This document shows positions 9,227-19,911 of a DNA stretch of 64,000 bases, piece after piece. Under the pieces are notes generated by a model. That model was not told the origin of the DNA. It saw only the letters and a list, made by a program, of their open reading frames with translations, and did no database searches. The stretch is from Natronospira sp. (lineage in GTDB: Bacteria > Pseudomonadota > Gammaproteobacteria > Natronospirales > Natronospiraceae): positions 39,697-103,696 of the forward strand of contig PWMQ01000073.1 in assembly GCA_003558125.1 (NCBI GenBank), given 5' to 3'. Positions within the stretch are counted from its first letter, which is position 1, and every line of letters begins with the position of its first letter. The position numbers were made by a program, and so were the translations under genes.

Positions 9227-10342
9227 ATGGGCGAGACAGCAGGCAGAATCACAGGCTGGTTGGACTTCCTGGTCCGCTCGGTAGTACTGGGCCTGGCCGC
9301 CGCCTTCGTGGTCGTGTTCTTTCGCCCCGAACTGTTGGAGCGCAACGGCCAGGTGGACAGTTTCGCCGATGCGGTGGAGCAATCCGCCCCCTCCGTGGTG
9401 AACGTCCACACCGCCCGCCGATTGGACGACATCGACCCCGAGTTCATACCGGATTATTGGCGCCGCTACTTCGACGACCGCCCCGGCGAGCATCGGGACC
9501 GGGTGGAGAGCAGTCTTGGCTCGGGTGTGATCGTTTCCCCGGACGGCCATATTCTGACCAGCAATCACATTATTGAGGATGCCGAGGAGATCCGCGTTGC
9601 CCTGCATGACGGCCGGATTGAGGCCGCCGAGGTGGTGGGCACCGACCCGGAAACCGACTTGGCCCTGCTGCGGATCGAGGCAGCGGATCTTCCCGTCATC
9701 CGCTTTGGTCGCTCCGACCGGCTGCGGGTGGGTGACATCGCTCTCGCCATCGGCAATCCGGTGGGGCTGGGACAGGCCGTGACCCAGGGCATCATCAGCG
9801 CCACCGGTCGCAGTCAGCTGGGTATCACCACCTTCGAAAACTTCATCCAGACCGACGCGGCCATCAACTTCGGCAATTCCGGGGGCGCGCTTGTGGACAC
9901 CCGGGGCCGTCTGGTGGGCATCAACACCGCCATGCTCTCCTCCGAAAACGGGGGCTCGGGGGTGGGTTTCGCCATTCCGGTCAGCCTGGCCCAGGGAGTG
10001 ATGAACCAGCTGATCGAGCACGGTCGCGTGATCCGCGGCTACCTTGGCATCGCCCCCCAGAGCCTGACCCTGGAGCTGGCCGAATCCTTCGGACTGGACG
10101 AGCTGGTGGGCGTGGTTGTCACCAATGTCCAGCGGGGCAGCCCGGCCCACGAGGCCGGCATCATCCCCGGGGATGTGGTCACCCACATCAACGGCAATGA
10201 GGTGACGGACTATTACGACGCCCTCAACAAAGTTGCCAGCCTGCAACCGGGTGACAGCGCCGAGATTCGGGTGATCCGCGACGAGGAAGTCCGATATTTT
10301 TCCGCCGTCATTGCCGAGCGGCAGGTACCGGGGCAGAACTAA
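9227..10342 (+). CDS. degS: DegS-like HtrA serine protease with one PDZ domain
   Basis: This is an inner-membrane-anchored periplasmic protease of the HtrA family. Residues 12-32 form a single N-terminal membrane segment. The trypsin-like domain has the triad His114 (TSNHII), Asp144 (TDLALL) and Ser218 (NFGNSGGAL). One PDZ domain fills the C-terminus (GVVVTNVQRGSPAHEAGIIPGDVVTHINGNEV). A membrane anchor with a single PDZ is the DegS/AlgW architecture rather than DegP. Those proteins start the cleavage of anti-sigma-E factor in envelope stress. I chose ATG 9227 over a TTG at 9197 because it gives the usual short cytoplasmic tail. The gene stands alone, divergent from petABC. Confidence 0.88.
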   Translation: MGETAGRITGWLDFLVRSVVLGLAAAFVVVFFRPELLERNGQVDSFADAVEQSAPSVVNVHTARRLDDIDPEFIPDYWRRYFDDRPGEHRDRVESSLGSGVIVSPDGHILTSNHIIEDAEEIRVALHDGRIEAAEVVGTDPETDLALLRIEAADLPVIRFGRSDRLRVGDIALAIGNPVGLGQAVTQGIISATGRSQLGITTFENFIQTDAAINFGNSGGALVDTRGRLVGINTAMLSSENGGSGVGFAIPVSLAQGVMNQLIEHGRVIRGYLGIAPQSLTLELAESFGLDELVGVVVTNVQRGSPAHEAGIIPGDVVTHINGNEVTDYYDALNKVASLQPGDSAEIRVIRDEEVRYFSAVIAERQVPGQN

Positions 10343-10362
10343 GGAACCTCTGAGGCCGGATG

Positions 10363-11445
10363 CTAGCGAATGGCTGCTGCCAGGGCCTCGAATAGGATCT
10401 CATTGTCGGCAGGCGAACCCACGGTCAAGCGTAGACAGCCGCTCAATGCCGGGTGAGCGCCGTCGAGACATTTCACCAGCACGCCAGCGGCCTTCATGCG
10501 AGCATGAACCGTCGGGGCATCGGCTACCCGCAGCAACAGGAAGTTGGCCTCACTGGGCCAGACATGCACGCCGTCCAGGCCTTGCAGGCGCTGATACAGC
10601 CTGGCCCTTTCCTCTCGCACCAACTCGGCTTGAGAGCGCCACCAATCCCCATTCTCCAGGGCAAACCGGGCGGCTGCCTGGGTCAGGACGTTGATATTGT
10701 AGGGCATCCTCAGCCGTTCCAGGGCATCGATCCAGGCCGGATCGGCGACCAGCCAACCCAGACGCAAACCGGCCATGCCGGCCTTGGAAAGGGTCCGCAT
10801 CACCGCCAGATTGGCGGGACGACCGGCGCGGTCGAGACAGTGGATATCGGTGTGGGGGAAATAGGCCTCATCCACCACCACCAGACCGGGGGCGGCGTCG
10901 GCAATCGCCTGGAGCTGATCCGGGGAAAATGCATTGCCGGTGGGGTTGTTGGGGTTGGCAATGAAGATCAAGGCAGGGCGAAGCCGCTCCATTTCCGCAA
11001 GGGCCCGATCCAGGTCCAGACTGAAATCTTGTTCGTCCAGCGGCAGCGCATGATAGTCCATGCCCGCGTTACGGGCAGCGACCTTGTAGATGGCGAAGCC
11101 GGGTTCCGGTGTCATCAGGCCGGCCCCGCGCCGGGCCAGCGCCAGGGTCAGCATCTGAATGATTTCGTCGGAGCCATTGCCCAGCAACAGGCCAAGCCTG
11201 TCATCGATGGCGAATTGTTCACGCAGGGCGGCTTTGAGGGCACTGGCCTGGCTGTCGGGATAGCGATGCCAGTCCAGCCCGGCGACCCGCGCCTGCCAGT
11301 CTGCCTCGAGCGCTGCCGGCAGGCCCGCCGGCGCCTCCATGGCATCGAGCTTGAGCAATCCACGGGCATCGGCAACCTGATAGGGACTGCCCGCGAGGAT
11401 TTCGGGCCGAACCAGGTCCTGCACCCGAACCCCTTGCCCGCTCAC
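10363..11445 (-). CDS. hisC: Histidinol-phosphate aminotransferase HisC
   Basis: HisC transfers an amino group from glutamate to imidazole acetol phosphate in histidine synthesis, using PLP. The 360-residue class I/II aminotransferase has [14 protein letters not shown] for cofactor and substrate contacts, the VVDEAYFPH strand, and the PLP lysine in [19 protein letters not shown]-terminal Arg motifs include [20 protein letters not shown]. It begins with GTG and overlaps the hisD stop by four bases. It is the third gene of a murA-hisG-hisD-hisC run also known from Pseudomonas; the other his genes are not in this window. Confidence 0.94.
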   Translation of the reverse strand: MSGQGVRVQDLVRPEILAGSPYQVADARGLLKLDAMEAPAGLPAALEADWQARVAGLDWHRYPDSQASALKAALREQFAIDDRLGLLLGNGSDEIIQMLTLALARRGAGLMTPEPGFAIYKVAARNAGMDYHALPLDEQDFSLDLDRALAEMERLRPALIFIANPNNPTGNAFSPDQLQAIADAAPGLVVVDEAYFPHTDIHCLDRAGRPANLAVMRTLSKAGMAGLRLGWLVADPAWIDALERLRMPYNINVLTQAAARFALENGDWWRSQAELVREERARLYQRLQGLDGVHVWPSEANFLLLRVADAPTVHARMKAAGVLVKCLDGAHPALSGCLRLTVGSPADNEILFEALAAAIR

Positions 11446-12752
11446 CCCTGCTCCCCTCCGCCACGCAGGGCGGCAGAACGGGCATGAGCAGCCAGACCTT
11501 CAATCTCTGCCATCTTTTCGGAGGCCGATACCAACGCCCGACCGCCGTGAGCGGAGCAATGAATCACGCTGCTGCGCTTTTGAAAGTCCTGCACCCCGAG
11601 GGGCGAGGAAAAACGTGCGGTACCCGCGGTGGGCAGAACATGGTTGGGGCCGGCGCAGTAATCGCCAAAGGCCTCGGGGCTGTGATGCCCCATGAAGATG
11701 GCACCCGCATGGCGGATCAAGGGCAACACCGCCTCGGGATCGGCAAAGGCCAACTCCAGGTGCTCCGGGGCAATACGATTGATGATGGCGGCACCATCAG
11801 CCAGGTCCCGGGACTGAATCAGGCCACCCCGCTCCGCCAGCGAAGCGCGGATGATATCGGCTCTCGGCTGGCCATCAAGATGGGCCTCAATGGCCTTCTC
11901 AACCCGATCCAGGTAATCCGGGTCTGAACAGACCAGCAGCGACTGGGCCATCTCATCGTGCTCAGCCTGTGCAAAGAGGTCCATGGCCGCCCACTCCGGA
12001 TCCAGGCTGCCGTCAGTGAGCACCGCCACCTCCGAAGGGCCGGCAATGCTGTCGATCCCCACTTGACCGAAGACCTGACGCTTGGCGGAAGCTACATAGG
12101 CATTACCCGGCCCCACGATCTTGTCCACTGGCGGCACGGTGTCGGTGCCATAGGCCAGGGCCGCAACCGCCTGAGCGCCGCCAAGGGTGAACACCCGGTC
12201 GGCGCCGGCCAGGGCCGCGGCCGCCAGCACCATATCGCTCACCACCCCGCCAGGGGCCGGCACCACCATGATGATTTCGCCCACGCCGGCCACCCTGGCC
12301 GGGACCACATTCATCAGCACCGAGGAGGGATAGGCCGCACGGCCACCGGGTACGTAGACACCCACCCGATCCAGGGGCGTGACTCGCTGGCCCAGACGAT
12401 TGCCGTAGTCGTCCTCGTAGTGCCAGTCTCCTTCCCTTTGGCGTTCGGCATACTCACGAATGCGCTGAGCCGAGAACTCCAGAGCCTGGCGCGCCTCCCC
12501 GTCCAGGGCCTCCAGGGCCCCGTGCAAGCGGGTGGCGGGAACCTCAAGCTCGGCCACCTCACCGCAGCGAATCTGATCCAGCTCTCGGGTGTAATCCAAT
12601 AGCGCTGCATCACCCCTTGCGCGGACCTGGGCGATAATCTCGGCTACCCGCGCATCGATGTCGCGGGATTGTTCATCGCCCCGGTCAAGCAAGGCCGACA
12701 GTCTCTGCTCGAAATCGGCCTGATCGCTGGCCAGTCGATTGATCAGGCTCAT
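11442..12752 (-). CDS. hisD: Histidinol dehydrogenase HisD
   Basis: HisD oxidises L-histidinol to L-histidine in two NAD-dependent steps using zinc. The 436-residue protein shows the family blocks [38 protein letters not shown] and the zinc/catalytic section [11 protein letters not shown] ... [17 protein letters not shown]. Further conserved His residues follow in [10 protein letters not shown] and [14 protein letters not shown]. Both ends overlap neighbouring his genes by four bases, which indicates coupled translation. The length is the usual one. Confidence 0.96.
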   Translation of the reverse strand: MSLINRLASDQADFEQRLSALLDRGDEQSRDIDARVAEIIAQVRARGDAALLDYTRELDQIRCGEVAELEVPATRLHGALEALDGEARQALEFSAQRIREYAERQREGDWHYEDDYGNRLGQRVTPLDRVGVYVPGGRAAYPSSVLMNVVPARVAGVGEIIMVVPAPGGVVSDMVLAAAALAGADRVFTLGGAQAVAALAYGTDTVPPVDKIVGPGNAYVASAKRQVFGQVGIDSIAGPSEVAVLTDGSLDPEWAAMDLFAQAEHDEMAQSLLVCSDPDYLDRVEKAIEAHLDGQPRADIIRASLAERGGLIQSRDLADGAAIINRIAPEHLELAFADPEAVLPLIRHAGAIFMGHHSPEAFGDYCAGPNHVLPTAGTARFSSPLGVQDFQKRSSVIHCSAHGGRALVSASEKMAEIEGLAAHARSAALRGGGEQG

Positions 12753-13405
12753 GCCCCAACCCTCCCCTTGCGGCCTTCGGCAACTCGGGCGGCAATGGCA
12801 TCCACGATGCCCCTGATCTGGGAGTGGCGGGTCTTCATGGCGGCCTTGTTGACCACCAGCCGGGCACTGATATCAGCCACGGTTTCCACGGCTTCCAGGC
12901 CATTGGCCCGCAGGGTGTTGCCGGTGTCGACCAGATCCACGATCTCATCGGCCAAGCCCACCAGGGGGGCAAGCTCCACCGAACCGTAAAGTTTGATCAA
13001 CTCCACCTGCAGACCAAGACGGGCGTAATGACGGCGGGCCGAAGCAATGAACTTGGTTGCCACGCGCAGTCGCCGCCGTGGGCGCTCACTGCCCGCGGGG
13101 CGAGCGACCATCAATCGGCAATGGGCCAGGTCCAGATCCAGGGGTTCATAGAGCCCCACACCATCGTGCTCCAGCAGAACATCCTTGCCGACGATGCCCA
13201 GGTGGGCAGCCCCGTGTTCCACATAGGTCGGCACATCACTGGTGCGCACCTGGAGGATGCGAATGTCGTCCCGGGACGTGGACAGGATCAAGCGGCGGCT
13301 GGCCTTGGGATCCTCGGCCAGCTCAATGCCCGCTGCCTCCAGAAGAGGCAGTGTGTCTTCCAGCACCCGCCCCTTGGACACGGCAATGGTGAGTTGATTG
13401 CTCAT
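12749..13405 (-). CDS. hisG: ATP phosphoribosyltransferase HisG, short form
   Basis: HisG makes the first committed step of histidine synthesis from ATP and PRPP. The product is only 218 residues, which is the short form (HisGS). It begins [25 protein letters not shown] and contains the PRPP-binding segment [20 protein letters not shown]. Short HisG lacks the C-terminal histidine-feedback domain and normally needs the regulatory subunit HisZ. No hisZ is present in this window, so it should lie elsewhere. The gene heads the hisGDC set, separated from murA by a repeat-rich spacer. Confidence 0.95.
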   Translation of the reverse strand: MSNQLTIAVSKGRVLEDTLPLLEAAGIELAEDPKASRRLILSTSRDDIRILQVRTSDVPTYVEHGAAHLGIVGKDVLLEHDGVGLYEPLDLDLAHCRLMVARPAGSERPRRRLRVATKFIASARRHYARLGLQVELIKLYGSVELAPLVGLADEIVDLVDTGNTLRANGLEAVETVADISARLVVNKAAMKTRHSQIRGIVDAIAARVAEGRKGRVGA

Positions 13406-13466
13406 GATCAGTTCTTCTTGCCAGAGCTAATGGTTAATGGATCAGCCTCGGGGGCTGTAAGCGAGG

Positions 13467-13600
13467 GCTAGGAGCTTCGAGCGGCGAACAACGAGCCCGC
13501 CATCGGCTCTGCAGCGGCTGAATCATGGCCAAGGTGCCAGGCCAAGGTGCCAGGCCAAGGCGCGGCCAGCTCGCCGCTCGTAGCTCGTAGCTCGTAGCTG
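13467..13600. repeat. Intergenic inverted-repeat element with internal tandem repeats
   Basis: The spacer between murA and hisG holds a nested repeat structure. The segment at 13468-13490 matches the reverse complement of 13568-13590 at 19 of 23 positions, so the transcript could fold into a long hairpin. Inside lie 2.8 copies of a 13-base unit GGCCAAGGTGCCA (13527-13563). The right arm contains three copies of the heptamer GCTCGTA (13576-13596). No coding potential was seen. It resembles the short GAGCTACGAGC-type repeats scattered between genes in some gammaproteobacteria; whether copies exist elsewhere in this genome cannot be seen here. Confidence 0.65.
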
Positions 13601-13604
13601 TCCT

Positions 13605-14936
<1,332 letters not shown>

Positions 14937-15170
14937 TCAGCGCCCGGCTTCTTCCGGCGTCAGTGTCTGCATGGACAGCGCATGGATCTCGCGCCCCATC
15001 TTTTCTCCCAGGGTGCGATAAACCATCTGGTGTCGCTGAATGGTGCGCTTGCCTTCGAAAGCCGGAGAAATGATGACCGCCTCAAAGTGGGTGTGGTCTT
15101 CACCCCGAACTTCCACCTGGGCCTCGGGCATGCCGGCCTCGATCAGGGACTTCACCATCTGGGGATCCAT
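14937..15170 (-). CDS. ibaG: BolA/IbaG family iron-sulfur partner protein
   Basis: The 77-residue protein is a BolA-fold protein of the IbaG (YrbA) subgroup. Such proteins bind monothiol glutaredoxins and iron-sulfur clusters and influence acid resistance. The conserved stretch is EVRGEDHTHFEAVIISPAFEGK followed by RHQMVYRTLGEKMGREIHALSM, with the invariant His of the HFEA and RHQ segments. I chose ATG 15170 because a GAGGAG ribosome site precedes it; a longer GTG form from 15197 is unlikely. It sits 72 bases before murA, as in E. coli. The mla transport genes usually found upstream are absent. Confidence 0.9.
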   Translation of the reverse strand: MDPQMVKSLIEAGMPEAQVEVRGEDHTHFEAVIISPAFEGKRTIQRHQMVYRTLGEKMGREIHALSMQTLTPEEAGR

Positions 15171-15412
15171 AGGCTCCTCAACAGCTATTGCGGGCAAAAA
15201 TGCGAACCACCGCCACAGCGGCGGCGCGCAAGGACACTCTCAAACCCGATCAATCAATCGCCGTCTTTGGCAGGCGCAAATGAATGGATCAGGGGTGCAC
15301 AATGATAAAGGAAGCCGCCGGCAATTCCTACGCGAAGCGCCAGAGCGCTATGCCTCTGGCTGGCTTGAAAGGCAGAATGGGCCGGTGGAAGTCGTAACAG
15401 GGAGATCCGGAT

Positions 15413-16384
15413 TTGAGCGCAGTGCTTCAAACGGCAACCATCCTGCTCGGCATCGGGATAACGATCTGGGCCGCTGACCGCTTTGTGGACGGCGCGGCGC
15501 AGACCGCCCGGGCCCTGGGCGTTCCCGCCCTGGTGGTGGGCCTGACAGTCATGGCCCTGGGCACCTCAGGCCCTGAAATCGCCGCCTCCATCCTGGCCGC
15601 CGCACAGGGTTACCCGGCCCTCGCCATTGGCAATGCCCTGGGATCGAACATTGCCAACATCGGCCTGATCATCGGTCTCACCGCCATGATCGTGCCGCTC
15701 AAGCTGGCCTCCGCCTCCCTGCGCCGAGAGCTGCCCCTGCTGGTCCTGGTCAAGCTGGTGACCATTCTGCTTATCGCCAACGGGGAGCTGGGCCGGGCCG
15801 AGGGCCTGGCAATGTTGGTGATGCTGGTGCTGGCCCTGCTGTGGATCATTCGAATCGCACTCACCCCCGGCCGGGATGATCCCTTGCTGGCCGAACTCAA
15901 TAGCGAGCTACCTGCTGAAACCCGAATGGCCCCCGCCCTGTTCAATCTGTTCCTGGGGTTGTTGCTGTTGCTGGGCGCTGCCCAGTTGCTGGTCTGGGGT
16001 GCCGTCGGTCTGGCCGGCAGCCTGGGTGTCAGCGACCTGGTAATCGGCCTGAGTATCGTCGCCATCGGCACGAGTCTGCCTGAACTGGCCACCTGCATCG
16101 CCGCCGTGCTCAAACGCCAGCACGATATCGCCGTGGGCAATGTCATTGGCTCCAATCTCTTCAATCTGCTGGCGGTACTGCCGCTACCGGCCCTGATCGC
16201 CCCCGGTCCATTACCAAGCGGGATTCTGGGCCGTGATTTTCCCGTGATGCTGGGGCTGACTCTGTTGTTGATTATCCTCGCACGGGGCTTTACCCGCCAT
16301 GGCAGCATCAGCCGGGGCCAGGGCCTGCTGCTGTTCGCACTCTTTATCGCCTACCAGCTCGGGATCTTCATCGCCTGGAACTGA
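15413..16384 (+). CDS. yrbG: Calcium/sodium antiporter (CaCA family, YrbG type)
   Basis: This is a 323-residue inner-membrane cation exchanger with about ten membrane segments arranged as two inverted halves. The alpha-1 repeat reads MALGTSGPEIAASI and GNALGSNIANIGL; the alpha-2 repeat reads AIGTSLPELATCIAAV and GNVIGSNLFN. Both carry the family's acidic ion-binding residues. E. coli YrbG is the nearest model and sits at the same place before kdsD. The likely start is TTG, with GGGAGA about seven bases upstream; no ATG lies close enough to replace it. It heads the long + strand gene chain to ptsI. Confidence 0.9.
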   Translation: MSAVLQTATILLGIGITIWAADRFVDGAAQTARALGVPALVVGLTVMALGTSGPEIAASILAAAQGYPALAIGNALGSNIANIGLIIGLTAMIVPLKLASASLRRELPLLVLVKLVTILLIANGELGRAEGLAMLVMLVLALLWIIRIALTPGRDDPLLAELNSELPAETRMAPALFNLFLGLLLLLGAAQLLVWGAVGLAGSLGVSDLVIGLSIVAIGTSLPELATCIAAVLKRQHDIAVGNVIGSNLFNLLAVLPLPALIAPGPLPSGILGRDFPVMLGLTLLLIILARGFTRHGSISRGQGLLLFALFIAYQLGIFIAWN

Positions 16385-16467
16385 GCGCGGCCCTGACTTC
16401 GGCCACGGGCGGCTACTATGAGATAATCGTGCCACTTGATTCATTGAAGCAGAGCAGGATTCAGTCA

Positions 16468-17469
16468 ATGGCCAGCCAGTCCTCCGGAAAACCCATCGCC
16501 GATGCCGACCGTGCCCTGGCACTGGCCCGTGAGGTCCTGCACCTGGAAGCCGATTGCGTCCGTGACCTGGCCGGACGTCTGGGCGAGGATTTCTCGCGTG
16601 CCTGGCAGATCTGTCTGGACTGCCGGGGACGGGTGATTGTCACGGGCATGGGCAAGTCCGGACACGTGGCAGGCAAGATAGCCGCCACCCTGGCCAGCAC
16701 CGGCACCCCGGCCTTTTTCGTCCATCCGGGCGAGGCCAGTCACGGGGATCTGGGCATGATTACCGGCGACGATGCCGTGCTTGCCCTGTCCAACTCCGGC
16801 GAGACCAGCGAGGTTCTCACCATCCTGCCCCTGATCAAGCGCCTGGGCGTTCCGCTGATCAGCATGACCGGTCGCCCCGAGTCCACCCTGGCCCGGGCCG
16901 CCTCGGTCAACCTGGATGTCACGGTGCAAAGAGAGGCCTGCCCTCTCAACCTTGCGCCCACCTCCAGCACCACCGCCTCCCTGGCCATGGGCGATGCCCT
17001 GGCGGTTGCCCTGCTGGAGAGCCGCGGTTTCACGCAGGAGGATTTCGCCCGCTCCCACCCCGGTGGCAGCCTGGGACGACGGTTGCTCCTGCGCCTGGAA
17101 GACCTGATGCACAAGGGAGAGCGAGTCCCGGCAGTGGCCGCTGAGACCCCCTTCCGTGACGCCCTGCTGGAAATGACCCAAAAGGGCCTGGGCATGACCG
17201 CCGTGGTCAATGAGAAACGCCAGGTGGTCGGCATCTTCACTGACGGTGACCTGCGTCGGAGTCTGGACCGGCAATTGGACGTGCACCGCACCACCATCGG
17301 CCAGGTGATGACGCCGAGGCCCCGTACGGCACCGCCGGAAATGCTGGCCGGCGAGGCCCTGAAGATGATGGAGACCCATCGGATCAACCAGGTCCTGGTG
17401 ACCGACGCAGAGGGCTGCCTTGTCGGCGCACTCAACATGCATGACATGCTGCGGGCAGGAGTGGTCTGA
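16468..17469 (+). CDS. kdsD: Arabinose-5-phosphate isomerase KdsD
   Basis: KdsD converts ribulose-5-phosphate to arabinose-5-phosphate, the first step towards KDO for LPS. The 333-residue product has an N-terminal SIS domain (VTGMGKSGHVAGKIAATLASTGTP, LSNSGETSEVL, and GGSLGRRLLLRLEDLM at its end). A pair of CBS domains (about residues 210-330) follows. I chose ATG 16468, which has AGGA eight bases upstream, over a GTG at 16429. The stop overlaps the kdsC start as TGATG. Confidence 0.95.
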   Translation: MASQSSGKPIADADRALALAREVLHLEADCVRDLAGRLGEDFSRAWQICLDCRGRVIVTGMGKSGHVAGKIAATLASTGTPAFFVHPGEASHGDLGMITGDDAVLALSNSGETSEVLTILPLIKRLGVPLISMTGRPESTLARAASVNLDVTVQREACPLNLAPTSSTTASLAMGDALAVALLESRGFTQEDFARSHPGGSLGRRLLLRLEDLMHKGERVPAVAAETPFRDALLEMTQKGLGMTAVVNEKRQVVGIFTDGDLRRSLDRQLDVHRTTIGQVMTPRPRTAPPEMLAGEALKMMETHRINQVLVTDAEGCLVGALNMHDMLRAGVV

Positions 17470-17990
17470 TGACGGGGCAATCAGCCGAGGCCCGCGCGGC
17501 ACAAATACGCCTGGCGGTCTTTGATGTCGATGGCGTGCTCACCGACGGCCGTCTCTATCTGGGACCCGATGGCTTCGAGATGAAAGTTTTCCATACCCGG
17601 GACGGACACGGTCTCAAGGCCCTGCGGCGTCAGGACATTGAGGTCGCGATCATCTCGGGGCGGGCATCCCAGGCGGTGGAGTCACGCATGGCCCAGCTGG
17701 GCATCGAGCATGTCTTTCTGGGCGTGGATGACAAGTTGCCCTGCTTCGAGAAACTGCGACAGAGACTGTCTGTACCCAGGGAACATTGCGCTTTCATGGG
17801 CGATGATGTGGTGGATTTGCCGGTGATGCGTGAAGTGGGCCTGGCCGCCGCTCCGGCCGATGCCCATCCTGACGTGGCCCGCATGGCCCATTGGCAGAGT
17901 CACCGCCCGGGTGGCTTTGGCGCGGCACGCGAATGTTGTGATCTGCTGCTGGCGGCCCGGGGCATCGACACCGCCTACGCGGGGAACTGA
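17469..17990 (+). CDS. kdsC: 3-deoxy-D-manno-octulosonate-8-phosphate phosphatase KdsC
   Basis: KdsC removes phosphate from KDO-8-phosphate before CMP activation. It is a 173-residue HAD-superfamily enzyme of the small, cap-less type that forms tetramers. The catalytic motif I is FDVDGVLTDG with nucleophile Asp19 and Asp21; motif II is AIISGR; motif IV is FMGDDVVDLPVM. It shares one base with kdsD upstream and one base with lptC downstream, so three genes are translationally linked. Confidence 0.95.
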   Translation: MTGQSAEARAAQIRLAVFDVDGVLTDGRLYLGPDGFEMKVFHTRDGHGLKALRRQDIEVAIISGRASQAVESRMAQLGIEHVFLGVDDKLPCFEKLRQRLSVPREHCAFMGDDVVDLPVMREVGLAAAPADAHPDVARMAHWQSHRPGGFGAARECCDLLLAARGIDTAYAGN

Positions 17991-18556
17991 TGGCTCGCTG
18001 GGCGCTTGGACTTCTGCTGGCGATTGGCTTGATCCTCAGCCTTTGGCTGATGGGGGACCGGGAGGCACCCTCCCTGCCGCAACCCGAACCACCGCCTGAG
18101 GCGGCGGTGCACCCGGACTACTGGATCAGCGGGGCGCAAATCCAGCGGTATGATGCCGATGGCCAGCCCCTGGCCCGGCTCAATGCCGAAGAATTGGCCA
18201 ATTACCCGGATGATCAGCGCAGCGAATTGCGCCAGGTTCAAATCCATCGTGAGCCGGTGGCGGGCCTGAGCTGGGATATCCGTGCCGATCATGGCATGGT
18301 TTCCGGCGACAGTGACCATGTACATCTCTACGGCGATGTGCGCATCGAACGGCATCGGCAGACCCGGCTGACCGCCAGTCTGTTCAGCGACAGCCTGGAT
18401 TATTTCCCGGAGCAGGAGCTGCTCCTGACTGATGAGCCGGTACGGATGGAACAGGGCCCAAGCCAGACCACGGGCCGGGGCATGCGTGCCGAGCTCGACA
18501 AGGACCGTATCAAAATCTTATCGGAGGTAAGGACCCGACATGTTCCCCGTGACTAG
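17990..18556 (+). CDS. lptC: LPS export system protein LptC
   Basis: LptC is the bitopic inner-membrane protein that receives LPS from the LptBFG extractor and passes it to LptA. The 188-residue protein has one N-terminal membrane segment (about residues 3-20). A periplasmic beta-jellyroll follows, with the pattern YWISGAQIQRYDADGQPLARL and ADHGMVSGDSDHVHLYGDVRIER. Sequence conservation is low in this family, so position matters: it lies between kdsC and lptA, as usual. The last 17 bases overlap lptA. Confidence 0.9.
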   Translation: MARWALGLLLAIGLILSLWLMGDREAPSLPQPEPPPEAAVHPDYWISGAQIQRYDADGQPLARLNAEELANYPDDQRSELRQVQIHREPVAGLSWDIRADHGMVSGDSDHVHLYGDVRIERHRQTRLTASLFSDSLDYFPEQELLLTDEPVRMEQGPSQTTGRGMRAELDKDRIKILSEVRTRHVPRD

Positions 18557-19067
18557 GTCTGGAAACGGCCCCCTGCTCTTCTGGCTACTGCTCTTGCTGC
18601 TGACCCCCGCTGCCGTGAACGCGGACAGCGAAGAGCTGGAAATCGATGCCGATCACTGGGAAGTGGACGGTCGTGAAGGCATTTCCATCTACGAAGGCAA
18701 CGTGGTCATTCGTCACAAGGAACTGCTCATTCAGGCGGACCGGGCTGTGTTCACCGAACGGGAACCGGGCGTTTTCGAGAAGGCGGAGATGACCGGGTCC
18801 CCGGTGACCCTGGTGATTACCCCAGAGGACGGCCCCCGGACCGAAGGCGAGGCAGAGTTCATGCGCTATCGCTTTGAGGACGAGGTGCTGCTGATGGAAG
18901 GGACTGCCCGCCTCAAGCGACCACGCCAGACCTTGAGCGCCGAAAGCATCGAATACACCATCCCCGGCGAACGCATCCGGGCGCAGCGTGGCGAGGATGA
19001 CGAAGGCCGGGTTCGGACCCGTTTCGAACGGGGCGAAGACAGTGAGCAACAGGGAGGGGGGGCATGA
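18540..19067 (+). CDS. lptA: Periplasmic LPS-bridge protein LptA
   Basis: LptA polymerises head to tail to form the periplasmic LPS bridge. The 175-residue product has a signal peptide (cleavage probably after VNA, about residue 28). Its beta-jellyroll matches the OstA-like pattern, including [21 protein letters not shown] and [17 protein letters not shown]. The C-terminal end is very acidic and Gln/Gly-rich. The start overlaps lptC by 17 bases and the stop overlaps lptB by four bases (ATGA). Confidence 0.92.
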   Translation: MFPVTRSGNGPLLFWLLLLLLTPAAVNADSEELEIDADHWEVDGREGISIYEGNVVIRHKELLIQADRAVFTEREPGVFEKAEMTGSPVTLVITPEDGPRTEGEAEFMRYRFEDEVLLMEGTARLKRPRQTLSAESIEYTIPGERIRAQRGEDDEGRVRTRFERGEDSEQQGGGA

Positions 19068-19792
19068 GCAAGCAGCTCGACGCTCGCGGTCTGGCCAAGC
19101 AGTACGGGAAAGTGCGCGCGGTTCGGGACGTGAGCATGCGAGTCGAGCCGGGCGAAATCGTCGGACTGCTGGGTCCGAATGGGGCCGGCAAGACCACCTC
19201 CTTCTACATGATCGTCGGCCTGGTCCAGCCGGATGCCGGCCATATCGAACTCAATGGACGAGACATTACCCATTTGCCGGTCCATGCCCGTGCCCAGGCC
19301 GGCCTGGGCTACCTGCCCCAGGAAGCCTCGGTCTTTCGCAAGCTGAGTGTGGAGCAGAACATCCGGGCCGTACTGGAGGTGCGGCCGGAACTGAGCCGGG
19401 ACGAGCGCGACAGCAAGCTCGAATCCCTGCTCGAGGAACTGAATATCGCCCATGTGCGGGAAAGCCTGGGCATGAGCCTGTCCGGTGGCGAGCGCCGACG
19501 GGTGGAGATCGCCCGGGCCCTGGCCGCCGAGCCGGCCTTCATGCTGCTGGATGAGCCCTTTGCCGGCGTCGACCCCATCTCCGTTGGCGAGATCCAAAGG
19601 ATTATCAGACACTTGCGGGACCGGGGGATTGGCGTACTGATTACCGACCACAATGTCCGTGAAACACTGGGCATCTGCGGGCGGTCCTATATCATCAGCG
19701 AGGGCGCGGTCATCGCCGAGGGTACCGCCGAGGAGGTACTTGAACACCGCCAGGTCAGAGAGGTCTATCTGGGTGAGGACTTTCGACTCTAA
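19064..19792 (+). CDS. lptB: LPS transport ATPase LptB
   Basis: LptB is the cytoplasmic ATPase that powers LPS extraction with LptF, LptG and LptC. The 242-residue protein has Walker [12 protein letters not shown] (from about residue 37), the Q-loop region LPQEASVF, the signature [17 protein letters not shown], Walker [14 protein letters not shown] and the switch His in TDHNVRETL. These are typical of the short LptB-type ABC subunit. LptF and LptG are not in this window, as is usual because they sit at another locus. Confidence 0.97.
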   Translation: MSKQLDARGLAKQYGKVRAVRDVSMRVEPGEIVGLLGPNGAGKTTSFYMIVGLVQPDAGHIELNGRDITHLPVHARAQAGLGYLPQEASVFRKLSVEQNIRAVLEVRPELSRDERDSKLESLLEELNIAHVRESLGMSLSGGERRRVEIARALAAEPAFMLLDEPFAGVDPISVGEIQRIIRHLRDRGIGVLITDHNVRETLGICGRSYIISEGAVIAEGTAEEVLEHRQVREVYLGEDFRL

Positions 19793-19911
19793 ACACCCCC
19801 ACGACGCTGCCAGATGGGCTATAAATAGAATGAAGAAGCAAAATCGAGGGCCATTCCGGGCCCCATTCCTGCAACGGGAGCCAACTTTGTCGGAAATCTT
19901 CTTAAAATCCG

